Program-made: the position numbers and the translations under genes | The notes under the pieces: model-generated | The model's input: only the letters and a program-made list of their open reading frames with translations | Databases searched by the model: none | Told to the model about the DNA's origin: nothing | In this document: positions 24,790-33,299 of the stretch, piece by piece | Layout of the letters: the number at the start of each line of letters is the position of its first letter | Position numbering within the stretch: the first letter of the stretch is position 1 | Assembly: GCA_902825985.1 (NCBI GenBank) | Contig: CADEDC010000003.1 | Coordinates: 94,383-158,382, forward strand | Direction of reading: 5' to 3' | Length of the DNA: 64,000 nucleotides | From: an uncultured Acidobacteriota bacterium | GTDB taxonomy: Bacteria > Acidobacteriota > Vicinamibacteria > Vicinamibacterales > CAVVIG01

Positions 24790-25642
24790 CGCAGTCGGAT
24801 CGTCGCCGGTCGGCCCGGCCTGCCGCCGGGTGCCGATCGCCCTTGGCTCGTCGCCGGTCGGCGGCCGGACGGTTCGCCGGCCGCGCCTGCTGGCCGGCGC
24901 GCTGCTCGGGCTCACACTGGGGTCACCGGCGCTGGCCGCGGCGCAGGATGCACGGCAGATCGTCCAGGAGGTGCAGAAGCGCGGCGACGTGCGATCACAG
25001 CGCTATGAAGGGCTGTTGCAGGTGTTCAACGCGAGGGGCACGGTGTCCGACAAGCGCTGGATGCTCGAGCGCCTCGGCTCCTACGGCGCCAGCCGGGTGG
25101 TTCTCCGCTTCACGCAGCCGGCGGAAGTGAGGGGCGTCGCCCTGCTGGTCGTCAACCACCCGGACCGTGCGTCCGATCAATGGATGTGGACGCCCAGCAT
25201 CGAGCGGGACCGTCGCATCGCGCTCCAGGATCGCTCGCAACGCTTCTTCGGCACCGACTTCAGCTTCGAGGATCTCGAGGAACGCGACGTGCAACAGTTC
25301 GACTACGTGCTGCAGGGCGAGGAGGCGGTCGATGGTGAGAGCTGTTGGCGCATCCAGTCGGTGCCGACGCGGACGAAGTCGTCGCAGTACACGCGGTCGA
25401 TCGTCTGGGTCCGCAAGTCCACCTACACCTTCGCGCGGATCGACAACTACATCGGCGACCAGGTGGTGCGTCGGCTCACCTACGGCGACATGGCCGACGT
25501 CCAGGGCATCTGGACGGCCCGGCGGCTGGAGATGACCGATCTGCGCAGCGGCAGCCGCACGCGCCTGACGCTCGATCGGCTGCAGTACAACGTGCCGATG
25601 ACGGCGGACGACTTCACCCTGCAGGCGCTGCGGCGGCAGTAG
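24782..25642 (+). CDS. LolA-like outer membrane lipoprotein-sorting protein
   Basis: The 286-residue protein has a signal peptide (R-R-P-R-L-L-A-G-A-L-L-G to A-L-A-A-A-Q, about residues 40-65) and a LolA-like beta-sheet domain with V-L-R-F-T-Q-P-A-E-V-R-G, W-M-W-T-P-S-I-E-R-D-R-R-I and G-T-D-F-S-F-E-D-L. Such proteins carry acylated molecules across the periplasm. The lead before the signal peptide is long (about 38 residues) and contains a repeated G-S-S-P-V-G, so the true start may lie further in. It overlaps the permease gene by 8 bases and is followed by the barrel gene, making an ATPase-permease-carrier-outer membrane series. Confidence 0.88.
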   Translation: MNDAVGSSPVGPACRRVPIALGSSPVGGRTVRRPRLLAGALLGLTLGSPALAAAQDARQIVQEVQKRGDVRSQRYEGLLQVFNARGTVSDKRWMLERLGSYGASRVVLRFTQPAEVRGVALLVVNHPDRASDQWMWTPSIERDRRIALQDRSQRFFGTDFSFEDLEERDVQQFDYVLQGEEAVDGESCWRIQSVPTRTKSSQYTRSIVWVRKSTYTFARIDNYIGDQVVRRLTYGDMADVQGIWTARRLEMTDLRSGSRTRLTLDRLQYNVPMTADDFTLQALRRQ

Positions 25643-25643
25643 C

Positions 25644-26927
25644 GTGAGCGGACGCCTGCACGCCTCGGCGTTGGCTATGATCGGCGTCCGACCGCTGGCA
25701 GTCGCGTTCGCCAGCCTGGTGCTGCTGCGGGTGCTGGCGCCGGCCGCCGCCGATGCCCAGACGATCGCCCAGCGCGGCTTCGTCGAGGTGCGCGGCACGC
25801 TCTTTCCGCAGTCGGCGACCAACGATTCACGCCGCCTCGTCGGGGATCTGGCCGCCCGTGAGGAGATCTTCGTCCGCGCGACCGGCTGGCTGCGGCTGGC
25901 CGCCGGGCTCGAGGCCCGCGCCAACAGCTACGACCAGGTGGACGTGTCGTGGCGCCTCCGCGTCGAGGACCGCACCCGGAAACGCCCGGCGCTGAACGTC
26001 CGCCGGCTGTCGGCCAGCGTGACCCGCGGCGGCTGGACCGTGGATCTCGGGAAGCAGTTCATCCGCTGGGGCAAGGTCGACATCGTGACGCCCACCGATC
26101 GATTCGCGCCGCGCGACTATCTGACCGTCATCGACAACGACTTCCTGGCCGTGCGTGGCGGCCGCGTGACCTTCACGGCGGGCGACGACACCCTCGAAGC
26201 GGTCGTTGTACCGTGGTTCACGCCGAGCCGACTGCCGCTGCCGACCCAGCGTTGGACGGTCGCGCCGGCCGGCGTGGCGATTGTCGACGTCCCGGGCGGG
26301 CCGCTGCCATCCCGGGTCCAGACCGGGGCCCGCTGGTCGCACCTGGGCGATGGCTACGAGTTCTCGGTGGCCGTCTTCGACGGCTTCAACCACCTGCCGA
26401 ACGTGCAGGCCCTTCCGCTCGCCGGCCTGCCGCTCACGGTCGGCGTGACGCCGACCTACCCGCGGATGACGATGTATGGTGGCGACGTCGCCGTGCCGAC
26501 GACGTGGCTGACGCTGAAAGGCGAGGCGGCGTACTACACGACGTCCACCCCGGGCACCGACGAGTTCGTGCTGTACGTGGCGCAGCTCGAACGCCAGACC
26601 GGCGAGTGGCTGCTCATCGGCGGCTACGCCGGATCGCTCGTGACCCGGCCGGGCGGCGGCAACACGTTCGCGCCGGATCGCGGTACCACCCGCGCCTTCA
26701 TCGGCCGCGCCTCGTACACGATCGATCCCAATCGTACGGTCGCCGTCGAGACGGCGCTTCGCCAGAACGGCGACGGCGTCTACGTCAAGGGCGAGTACTC
26801 GCGGGCCAGCGGGGCGCACTGGCGTACGACACTGGCTGGCGCGTGGATTGGCGGCGACCCGGCCGACTTCCTCGGGCAGTTCCGGCGGAACTCACACCTG
26901 ACCCTGACCTTCCGCTACTCTTTCTGA
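25644..26927 (+). CDS. Outer-membrane beta-barrel protein, DUF1302-like
   Basis: The 427-residue protein starts with GTG at 25644 (ATG at 25677 is possible) and has a signal peptide ending A-D-A-Q near residue 38. The rest alternates polar and hydrophobic residues in the manner of barrel strands and ends in F-R-Y-S-F, with the C-terminal Phe recognised by the barrel assembly machinery. The segment W-T-V-D-L-G-K-Q-F-I-R-W-G-K-V-D resembles DUF1302 and alginate-export-type barrels. As the last gene of the lipid-transport-like operon it is the natural outer-membrane end point. No ligand can be named. Confidence 0.82.
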   Translation: MSGRLHASALAMIGVRPLAVAFASLVLLRVLAPAAADAQTIAQRGFVEVRGTLFPQSATNDSRRLVGDLAAREEIFVRATGWLRLAAGLEARANSYDQVDVSWRLRVEDRTRKRPALNVRRLSASVTRGGWTVDLGKQFIRWGKVDIVTPTDRFAPRDYLTVIDNDFLAVRGGRVTFTAGDDTLEAVVVPWFTPSRLPLPTQRWTVAPAGVAIVDVPGGPLPSRVQTGARWSHLGDGYEFSVAVFDGFNHLPNVQALPLAGLPLTVGVTPTYPRMTMYGGDVAVPTTWLTLKGEAAYYTTSTPGTDEFVLYVAQLERQTGEWLLIGGYAGSLVTRPGGGNTFAPDRGTTRAFIGRASYTIDPNRTVAVETALRQNGDGVYVKGEYSRASGAHWRTTLAGAWIGGDPADFLGQFRRNSHLTLTFRYSF

Positions 26928-26930
26928 GGC

Positions 26931-27752
26931 ATGCCGCCGCCAGCGTTCGAGCCGCTGCTCGTCGAAGTCGACAATGCCGGCCCGACCACCGGCACCGGCA
27001 ACAACACCTACCTGCTGACGTCGGCAGACGCCCCGGCGTGTTTGATCGACGCCGGCGTCGGGACCGCGGTGCACCTCGACCGCCTGGCGCACCACCTCGC
27101 GGCCCGCCAGACATCCCTGGCGGACGTGCTCGTCACCCACGCGCATCCGGACCACAGTGCCGGCGCGCCGTCGCTCTCGCACCGGTTCGGCGTGTCGCGG
27201 TTCACGAAGTACCGCTGGCCGGCCGAAGACGATCGCCGTATCGCATGGGCGTACGTCGACGACGGCACCGCGCTCTGCGTGGCCGGCACGACGCTCGTCG
27301 CGCTGCACACGCCGGGGCATTCGCCGGATCATCTGGCGTTCTGGCACGAGCCGTCGGGCACGATCTTCACCGGCGATCTCGTCAACCGGCGCTCGAGCGT
27401 CGCGATCGTCTTCAGCCGCGGCGGCGACCTGACCAGCTATCTCGCCTCGCTCGAACGCCTGCTGGCGCTGAACCCGACCCGGCTGCTGCCCGGACACGGC
27501 CCCGCGATCGAGCACGCCGGCGAGGCGTTGCGGACGACCCTGGCCCACCGCCGCGCCCGCGAGGCGCAGGTGATGGCGGCGCTTGGCACCGGTCACGAGA
27601 CCGTAGGGGCGATCGCGGATTCCATCTATGATGGTCTGCAGCCGGCCCTGATGCCGCTCGCCCGCGAGACCGTGCGGGCGCATCTGGAGAAGCTGAAGGC
27701 CGACGGCCGCGCGATCGACGAGCGCAGCCGCTGGCGGGCGTCGACAAGGTGA
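26931..27752 (+). CDS. MBL-fold hydrolase, LACTB2-like, with C-terminal winged helix
   Basis: The 273-residue protein has a metallo-beta-lactamase motif T-H-A-H-P-D-H at residues 69-75, then H-T-P-G-H-S-P-D-H and F-T-G-D-L-V with further metal ligands, and L-P-G-H-G-P. The last 60 residues (E-A-Q-V-M-A-A-L through V-R-A-H-L-E-K-L) form a winged-helix tail typical of LACTB2-like proteins, some of which are RNA endonucleases. The gene begins 3 bases after the barrel gene stop, so it is probably in the same transcript. Its role in that operon is unclear. Confidence 0.88.
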   Translation: MPPPAFEPLLVEVDNAGPTTGTGNNTYLLTSADAPACLIDAGVGTAVHLDRLAHHLAARQTSLADVLVTHAHPDHSAGAPSLSHRFGVSRFTKYRWPAEDDRRIAWAYVDDGTALCVAGTTLVALHTPGHSPDHLAFWHEPSGTIFTGDLVNRRSSVAIVFSRGGDLTSYLASLERLLALNPTRLLPGHGPAIEHAGEALRTTLAHRRAREAQVMAALGTGHETVGAIADSIYDGLQPALMPLARETVRAHLEKLKADGRAIDERSRWRASTR

Positions 27753-27770
27753 GCGCGAGGAGCGCGCGAC

Positions 27771-29144
27771 ATGGAAAAGATCATCGACTTCATCAACGTC
27801 AACCGCGACCGCTACCTGAGCGAGCTGAAGGCGCTGCTGGCCATCCCGTCGATCAGCGCCCTGCCGGCGCATCGTGACGACGTGGCACGGTGCGGCGAGT
27901 GGTGCGCCGACGAACTGCGACGCATCGGACTGCAGAATGTCGCGTTGAAGCCGACACCGGGCAATCCGGTGGTGTACGGCGACTGGCTCGGCGCGGACGG
28001 CGCGCCGACCATCCTGTTCTACGGCCACTACGACGTGCAGCCGGTGGATCCGCTCGGCCTCTGGGAGTCGCCGCCGTTCGAGGCGACCGTCCGTGACGGC
28101 GAGATCTACGCGCGCGGCGCCGCCGACGACAAGGGCCAGATCTTCATGCACATGAAGGCCATCGAGGCCCACATGAAGCAGAACGGCCGGCTGCCGGTGA
28201 ACATCAAGGTCATCCTCGAAGGCGAGGAGGAGGTCGGCAGCACCAACCTCGACACGTTCATCGGCGAGAACAAGGCCGCCCTGGCCGCCGACGTCGTCGT
28301 CATCTCCGATTCGACGATGTTCGCGCGCGGCGTGCCGTCGATCTGCTACGGGTTGCGCGGCCTCGTCTACTGCCAGATCGATCTGCGCGGCAGCGCCACC
28401 GACCTGCACTCCGGCTCGTTCGGCGGCGCCGTCGCGAATCCCGCGTTCGTGCTCGCCCAGATGATTGCCGGCATGAAGGACCGCGGCGGTCACATCAAGG
28501 TGCCGGGCTTCTACGACGAGGTGGTGCCGCTGACCGAGGCGGAGCGCCAGGCATGGGCGACGCTGCCGTTCAACGAGCGACAGTACAAGAAGGACTTCGG
28601 CATCCCCAAGCTCACCGGTGAAACCGACTACACGACGCTCGAGCGGACGTGGGCTCGCCCGACGCTCGAAGTGAACGGGCTGCTGTCCGGGTTCACCGGT
28701 GACGGGGCGAAGACCGTGCTGCCGGCCGTGGCGATGGCGAAGATCAGCATGCGCCTGGTGCCGAACCAGGATCCGGACACGATCGCCCGCCGGTTCGAGG
28801 ACTACGTGCGGAAGATCGCGCCGAAGACGGTGGAGTTGACGGTCACCCGCATGCACGGCGGCAAGCCGTGGATGACGGCCTACGACAACCCGTACGTCCA
28901 GGCCGCCGGCCGCGCCATCGAGCGGGGCTTCGGCAAGACGCCGGTGTTCACGCGCGAGGGCGGGTCGATTCCGGTGGTCTCGACCTTTCAGGAGGTGCTC
29001 GGCGTGCCGGCCGTGCTGTTCGGCGTCGCCCTGCCCGATGACAACGCGCACGCGCCGAACGAGAAGCTGGACGTCGGCTACTTCCACTCCGGCATCATCG
29101 CGTCCGCCCTTCTCTACGACGAGATCTCACGGGTCGCGAAGTAG
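27771..29144 (+). CDS. M20 family dipeptidase/metallopeptidase
   Basis: The 457-residue protein has M20 zinc ligands in F-Y-G-H-Y-D-V-Q-P near residue 83, G-A-A-D-D-K-G-Q near 117 and the E-G-E-E-E-V-G-S stretch near 150 with the catalytic Glu and the next ligand. The bacterial dimerisation domain follows and a last His lies in D-N-A-H-A-P-N-E near 430. It closely fits the dipeptidase subgroup related to carnosinases. No signal peptide is present, so it is cytoplasmic. It begins 18 bases after the metallo-hydrolase and may be co-transcribed. Confidence 0.93.
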   Translation: MEKIIDFINVNRDRYLSELKALLAIPSISALPAHRDDVARCGEWCADELRRIGLQNVALKPTPGNPVVYGDWLGADGAPTILFYGHYDVQPVDPLGLWESPPFEATVRDGEIYARGAADDKGQIFMHMKAIEAHMKQNGRLPVNIKVILEGEEEVGSTNLDTFIGENKAALAADVVVISDSTMFARGVPSICYGLRGLVYCQIDLRGSATDLHSGSFGGAVANPAFVLAQMIAGMKDRGGHIKVPGFYDEVVPLTEAERQAWATLPFNERQYKKDFGIPKLTGETDYTTLERTWARPTLEVNGLLSGFTGDGAKTVLPAVAMAKISMRLVPNQDPDTIARRFEDYVRKIAPKTVELTVTRMHGGKPWMTAYDNPYVQAAGRAIERGFGKTPVFTREGGSIPVVSTFQEVLGVPAVLFGVALPDDNAHAPNEKLDVGYFHSGIIASALLYDEISRVAK

Positions 29145-29192
29145 CGCGGCCTGCATCCGGTCGGTCGCTGGGGTGTGGCCCCGGGCGGCAGT

Positions 29193-30089
29193 CTAGTTCA
29201 GGCTGGCGACACGACGCTTGAGCGTCTTCACGTGCTCCCAGATCTGCGCCTGCTCGTCCTTGTCGCCGGCGCCCGACGGGGCGAGTTCGAGGTACGCCTG
29301 CAGGTCGCGCAGGGCACGATGGAAGTCGTTCATGTGATACGCGAGCAATCCGCGGTCACGCAACTCGCCAATCCCCGACGGATTGATGGCCAGCAGCAGC
29401 TCGGTCACGTCGCGCGCCTGCGGGAACGAGTACATCTTCACGTAGGTGCGCTTCAGGTTCAGCAGCATCCGCACGAGAATCTGCGGCTTCGTCGCATGCG
29501 CGAAGCGCCGGATGTCGTGGTCGCTGTCCTCACCGGCGTGCCGTTGCAGCAGCTCGCGGCAGGCATCCTCGGACAGCAGAGCGCCGCCGTGGAACGCGTC
29601 GATGATCAGGTCGCCGCCATCGTCGAGCGTGCGCCGTGGTGCCGGACAGCGGATGAGGAAGTGGCCGGGGAAGTTGATCCCTTCGACGCGCAGCCCGACC
29701 CGGCGCGCCACCTCCATGTAGACCAGTGCCAGCGAGATCGGAATGCCGGTGCGGCGGTCGAGAACTTCGTTGAGGTAGCTGTTCCGCGGGTCTTCGTAGT
29801 GGCGTTGGTTTCCGGTGAAGCGCTCCTCGAGGAAGAGATAGTCGCTGAGGGCGGTGACCTGCGCCAGTGTCAGCGGATCCGCGAAGCGCGGCGCGTCCAG
29901 GGGCAGGCGTGATGCCGAGGCGACGCGGCGCCCCGCTTCGTCGCCAAGTTCGTCGAGCCGATCGAGGTAGCGCGACGCGTCGAGGTGCGGGTACTCAATC
30001 CGCGCGATCATCAGCGCGGCGACCGCCAGGTCGGGGTCGGGACTCAACGCGAGGCTGGCGAAGCCACGGATGCACTGCTCGCCAAGCAT
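29193..30089 (-). CDS. SirB1 family protein (transglutaminase-like plus TPR)
   Basis: From the ATG at 30089 the protein has 298 residues. It matches the SirB1/transglutaminase-like family: L-S-D-Y-L-F-L-E-E-R-F-T-G-N near 85, then R-T-G-I-P-I-S-L-A-L-V-Y near 115, N-F-P-G-H-F-L-I-R, and a C-terminal TPR-like part with L-A-Y-H-M-N-D-F-H-R-A. The transglutaminase fold probably has no cysteine nucleophile, because Ser stands in P-I-S-L, as is common in the family. The biochemical role is not established. A TATGCT box 6 bases upstream of the ATG argues for this start over the one at 30107 and for a leaderless mRNA. Confidence 0.87.
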   Translation of the reverse strand: MLGEQCIRGFASLALSPDPDLAVAALMIARIEYPHLDASRYLDRLDELGDEAGRRVASASRLPLDAPRFADPLTLAQVTALSDYLFLEERFTGNQRHYEDPRNSYLNEVLDRRTGIPISLALVYMEVARRVGLRVEGINFPGHFLIRCPAPRRTLDDGGDLIIDAFHGGALLSEDACRELLQRHAGEDSDHDIRRFAHATKPQILVRMLLNLKRTYVKMYSFPQARDVTELLLAINPSGIGELRDRGLLAYHMNDFHRALRDLQAYLELAPSGAGDKDEQAQIWEHVKTLKRRVASLN

Positions 30090-30095
30090 GGAGAC

Positions 30096-30101
30096 AGCAT
30101 A
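30096..30101 (-). promoter_or_regulatory. -10 box (TATGCT) for the SirB1-like gene
   Basis: TATGCT on the minus strand ends 6 bases before the ATG at 30089. It lies directly downstream of the terminator hairpin of the TonB receptor gene. Confidence 0.45.
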
Positions 30102-30105
30102 GCCC

Positions 30106-30141
30106 AAAACGCGGAAGGCGGGGCCGCTGCCCCGCCTTCCG
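30106..30141 (-). terminator. Rho-independent terminator of the TonB receptor gene
   Basis: A perfect 13-bp stem (30112-30124 with 30129-30141) with a 4-base loop is followed on the minus strand by CGTTTT. It stands 27 bases after the receptor stop codon and separates it from the SirB1-like gene. Confidence 0.85.
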
Positions 30142-30168
30142 GTTGTCGCGATGCGCGGTCGCGTGAAA

Positions 30169-33100
30169 TCAGAAGCGGACGCCGAACGTGACGCGCAGCT
30201 GGCGCGGTGACGTGTAGGCCAGGCGGTTCAGCGCGTTGCCGAAGTTCGGCCCCTTGGCCCAGTTCGTGCCTTCGACCGCTGCCGTCGTGAACGGGTTGAA
30301 GGTCGCGAACGTGCCGCCGCCCGGCACCACCGCGGTGCGAACGCTCTGGTCGATGCTGAAGAGGTCGACGGCGCCGCCGTTCTGGAACACCGTGCCACCG
30401 CAGGCACACAGCTGGAAGCTGTCGAAGAGATTGATGACCTGCGCCTGGAAGAACAGGTCCAGCGCCTTCGCACCGGTCCTGACCCCGAACTTGTAGGTCG
30501 ACGCGAAATCGAACCGCCTCTGACCCGCGGTCCGGAACGCATCGCGTGCCGTGTAGAAGTAGGTGGTCACCGTTCCCGGCGGCGGCGACACGTAGCCGGG
30601 GTTGGTCACGTACGGCCGCGGATCGACGCCGCCAACCGCCCCGTACGGCAGTCCGCTCTCGAGCAGCTGTATTCCGCTGAACGACAGCCCGGACACCCAC
30701 GGCAACGTGTAGGTGGCCCACACCCGCGCCCGGTGCCGCTGGTCGGCCGACAGATCACCGGTCGGGTAGTTCCACGACGCCTGTGTGTACTCGGGATATC
30801 GCAGCGCCGTCGCGGCGGTCGGGCCGGCGTTGCGGCTCTCGCCGTCGTTGTTGCCCCACAGACGCGACAGCGTATACGTCGCACCGGCGTCGCCGCCCTT
30901 GAAGCGATAGGTGCCCTGGAACGTCGCGCCGGAGTAGTGACGCGTCAGCCCGTCGCTGTTCTCGATGAGCGTGACGTCGAATGCCTGACCGACCGCGTTG
31001 CTGACGCGCCCGGTGCTCATGTCGGTGCGCTGGACGTAGAAGCCGCTCCAGTCGCGATAGACGTAGTCGGCCCGGACCGAGGCACGGCTGAACTGGCGGC
31101 TGATCCCGGCCGAGTACTCCATGACCCGCGGCGACCGCAGGTCGGTGCCAATCCTGGTGTTCACCCCCGGCAGGTTGGGCGCCTGCGCCAGCGGCAGGTC
31201 CGCGCCGCCGTTCGCGTTGTACCAGGCGAACACCTGGGCGATCGCGGCGCGCGTGTCGACCAGCGTGCCGGCGGTCGCGTCGGCGTTGATGCTCGGTCCG
31301 CGATACGTGTAGACGAAGCCCTGCGAGTTGCCGGCGGTCGACGAAGCGTCCGCGATGCTGTTGGCAATCGCATCGACGAATTGCGCGACGTTCGCCGTCA
31401 CCGACCACGTCTGGCTGCCCGTCGGATCGAAGACCACGCCGAGCCGCGGACTGAGCGCACCGGTCGTCGTCACCAGCTTGCCCTCCTGATCCCGTCCCTG
31501 GTTGCGGTCGAAGCGGACGCCGAGGTTGGCCGTCAGGCGGCCGTTCACGCGCCAGCTGTCGTTGTAGAAGGCGCCGTGCGTCCGGAAGCTCGAGCCGTTG
31601 CTCAGCACCGGAATCGGGTTCCACTGGATGAACGTCGTGCCGTCGCCGAGGAACTGCGGGTAGATGACCGTGGCGTCGCCCGAACCGCGCAGCACCGAGG
31701 TGGTGCCGAGGATGCGATAGTCGCTGCCCGACTGGTAGTTGTTGGCGCTCCGGATGTCGTTGAAGTTGTCGTAGCCGAACGTCATCGCATGCGTGCCGGC
31801 CGCCCGGCTCGACAGGAAGTACGAGCCCTTGATGTTGACGTTCTCGTTGTCACGACGCTCCGGCGAGCAGACGCCGCAGAACGTGTCCGACCAGTAGCGC
31901 GAGCTGCCGCGCGCGCGGTCGACGAGCAGCGTGCCGTCGATGAGGTCGCGGGTCTTGGCGCCGACCCCTTCCGCCGCCGAGTTGCGCCGCGACCACAGCA
32001 CCTCCACGAACAGGTTCGACGACAGCACGCCGTTGTAGTTGAGCGAATAGAGCGACTGCGGCTGCTTGCGCGTGCCGAGGCTGTTCAGATCCATCGACAA
32101 CGCCGCATTGAACGTCGAGTTCTCCTGATTGTCCACGACGGTGGTGTAGGTGCCCTGGAACCGGTGGTTCGACTCCGGCGAGTAGGTCAGCTTGCCCTCG
32201 TAGCGGCGCGTCGGCCGCTTGAAGTCGTACGGGATGTTGGTCACCGCCAGCGTCCGGCGCTCCGCCTGCGTCTGGATGCGGCCGGCCGTGAAGAACCACA
32301 GCTTGTTCCTCAACGCCGGTCCGCCGAGGGTGTACTCGTGCTGCGGCACCAGATCGTCCAAGCGGGTGTCGCGTCCCGCCGGGTCGCGGGCGATCGTCGT
32401 CTGCTCGAACGGCGTGTGGGTTCGCCACTTGTCGTTGTTGAACGACTCGCGGAACGACCCCGACAGCGTGTTGCCGCCCGATTTGGTGACGACGTTGACG
32501 ACGCCGCCAGAGAAACGCCCGAACTCGGCCGAGATGCCGCCGGTGGCGATCGTGGTCTCCTGGATCGCGTCCTCGATGAACAAGGCGTTCGGTTGACCGC
32601 GAAGGTTCTCGTTGATCGTGACGCCGTTCATCAGGAACAGGTTCTGGAACGACGCCGAGCCCGAGATCGACACCCCGCCTGCCGCGCCGGTGGTGTGTAC
32701 CGACGGCGCCAGCAGCAGGGCGGCGTTGATGTCACGGGTGTTGGGCAGCGCCGCGATCAGGTCCTGTTTCAGATTGAGAGCAACCTGGGCCGTTCGCACC
32801 AGCACTTCGGCCGGCTGCGCCGTGACGTCCACCGACTCGCGCACTGTCGCAAGCCCGAGCGTGACGTCCAGCGGAACCTTGTTGGTCGCCGCCACCGACA
32901 CCGTGCGGACGGTGCGTTCGAACCCTTGCAGTTCGAAGCTCACCGCGTACGAACCCGACGGCAGCATGGGGAACATGTAGTCCCCGTTCTCTGTCGTGAC
33001 GATCGTCCGCACCCCTTGCAGGTTTGGCGACTCGACCGAAACCGCAACTCCCGGCAGCGTGCCGCCCTGTGGATCGGACACGCGACCGGAAATCGTGCCG

Positions 33101-33180
33101 GTGGTGCTCTGGGCCCCCGCGACGCCAGGGGTCGCGACGATCGCGAGCAGCACAACCAGCCAGTACTTGGCAAAGCGCAT
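30169..33180 (-). CDS. TonB-dependent receptor with N-terminal carboxypeptidase-regulatory-like domain
   Basis: The 1003-residue protein has a signal peptide ending G-V-A-G-A-Q, then an Ig-like carboxypeptidase-regulatory domain (G-T-I-S-G-R-V-S-D-P-Q-G-G through Y-A-V-S-F-E-L-Q-G-F). A plug domain follows around 110-230 (N-T-R-D-I-N-A-A-L-L, then G-G-I-S-A-E-F-G-R-F-S-G-G-V-V-N-V), then a barrel ending V-R-F. This OAR-like layout is very common in Acidobacteria and Bacteroidetes and serves TonB-driven uptake of large ligands such as glycans, siderophores or peptides. The ligand cannot be read from sequence. GGAGG lies 6 bases before the ATG. No TonB or ExbBD gene is nearby. Confidence 0.93.
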   Translation of the reverse strand: MRFAKYWLVVLLAIVATPGVAGAQSTTGTISGRVSDPQGGTLPGVAVSVESPNLQGVRTIVTTENGDYMFPMLPSGSYAVSFELQGFERTVRTVSVAATNKVPLDVTLGLATVRESVDVTAQPAEVLVRTAQVALNLKQDLIAALPNTRDINAALLLAPSVHTTGAAGGVSISGSASFQNLFLMNGVTINENLRGQPNALFIEDAIQETTIATGGISAEFGRFSGGVVNVVTKSGGNTLSGSFRESFNNDKWRTHTPFEQTTIARDPAGRDTRLDDLVPQHEYTLGGPALRNKLWFFTAGRIQTQAERRTLAVTNIPYDFKRPTRRYEGKLTYSPESNHRFQGTYTTVVDNQENSTFNAALSMDLNSLGTRKQPQSLYSLNYNGVLSSNLFVEVLWSRRNSAAEGVGAKTRDLIDGTLLVDRARGSSRYWSDTFCGVCSPERRDNENVNIKGSYFLSSRAAGTHAMTFGYDNFNDIRSANNYQSGSDYRILGTTSVLRGSGDATVIYPQFLGDGTTFIQWNPIPVLSNGSSFRTHGAFYNDSWRVNGRLTANLGVRFDRNQGRDQEGKLVTTTGALSPRLGVVFDPTGSQTWSVTANVAQFVDAIANSIADASSTAGNSQGFVYTYRGPSINADATAGTLVDTRAAIAQVFAWYNANGGADLPLAQAPNLPGVNTRIGTDLRSPRVMEYSAGISRQFSRASVRADYVYRDWSGFYVQRTDMSTGRVSNAVGQAFDVTLIENSDGLTRHYSGATFQGTYRFKGGDAGATYTLSRLWGNNDGESRNAGPTAATALRYPEYTQASWNYPTGDLSADQRHRARVWATYTLPWVSGLSFSGIQLLESGLPYGAVGGVDPRPYVTNPGYVSPPPGTVTTYFYTARDAFRTAGQRRFDFASTYKFGVRTGAKALDLFFQAQVINLFDSFQLCACGGTVFQNGGAVDLFSIDQSVRTAVVPGGGTFATFNPFTTAAVEGTNWAKGPNFGNALNRLAYTSPRQLRVTFGVRF

Positions 33181-33249
33181 CGAGAATCCTCCGCGTACGT
33201 TATCGGCGGACGAGCAGCAAATTTCAGTACTGTGATGTGCAGACCAGCG

Positions 33250-33299
33250 GATTTCGGCAGAAATCTGCGATACGCCTGAAAAGCGTATCGTTTTCAGGC
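33250..33299. repeat. Chain of four overlapping inverted repeats
   Basis: Four dyads overlap here: GATTTC-GGCA-GAAATC (33250-33265), GCAGA-AA-TCTGC (33257-33268), CGATACGC-N7-GCGTATCG (33268-33290) and GCCTGAAAA-N8-TTTTCAGGC (33274-33299). The last two share bases and cannot form at once. The array covers the stop codon of the HAD gene and lies upstream of the TonB receptor, so it may be a terminator, an operator or both. Confidence 0.7.

Noticed and set aside
22036..24915. Minus-strand open frame of about 960 codons opposite the double FtsX permease
   Set aside because: Antisense shadow of conserved plus-strand genes, with biased composition and no recognisable domain.
30733..33279. Plus-strand frame of about 850 codons opposite the TonB receptor
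   Set aside because: The receptor has signal peptide, plug and barrel features on the minus strand; the plus frame is a shadow.
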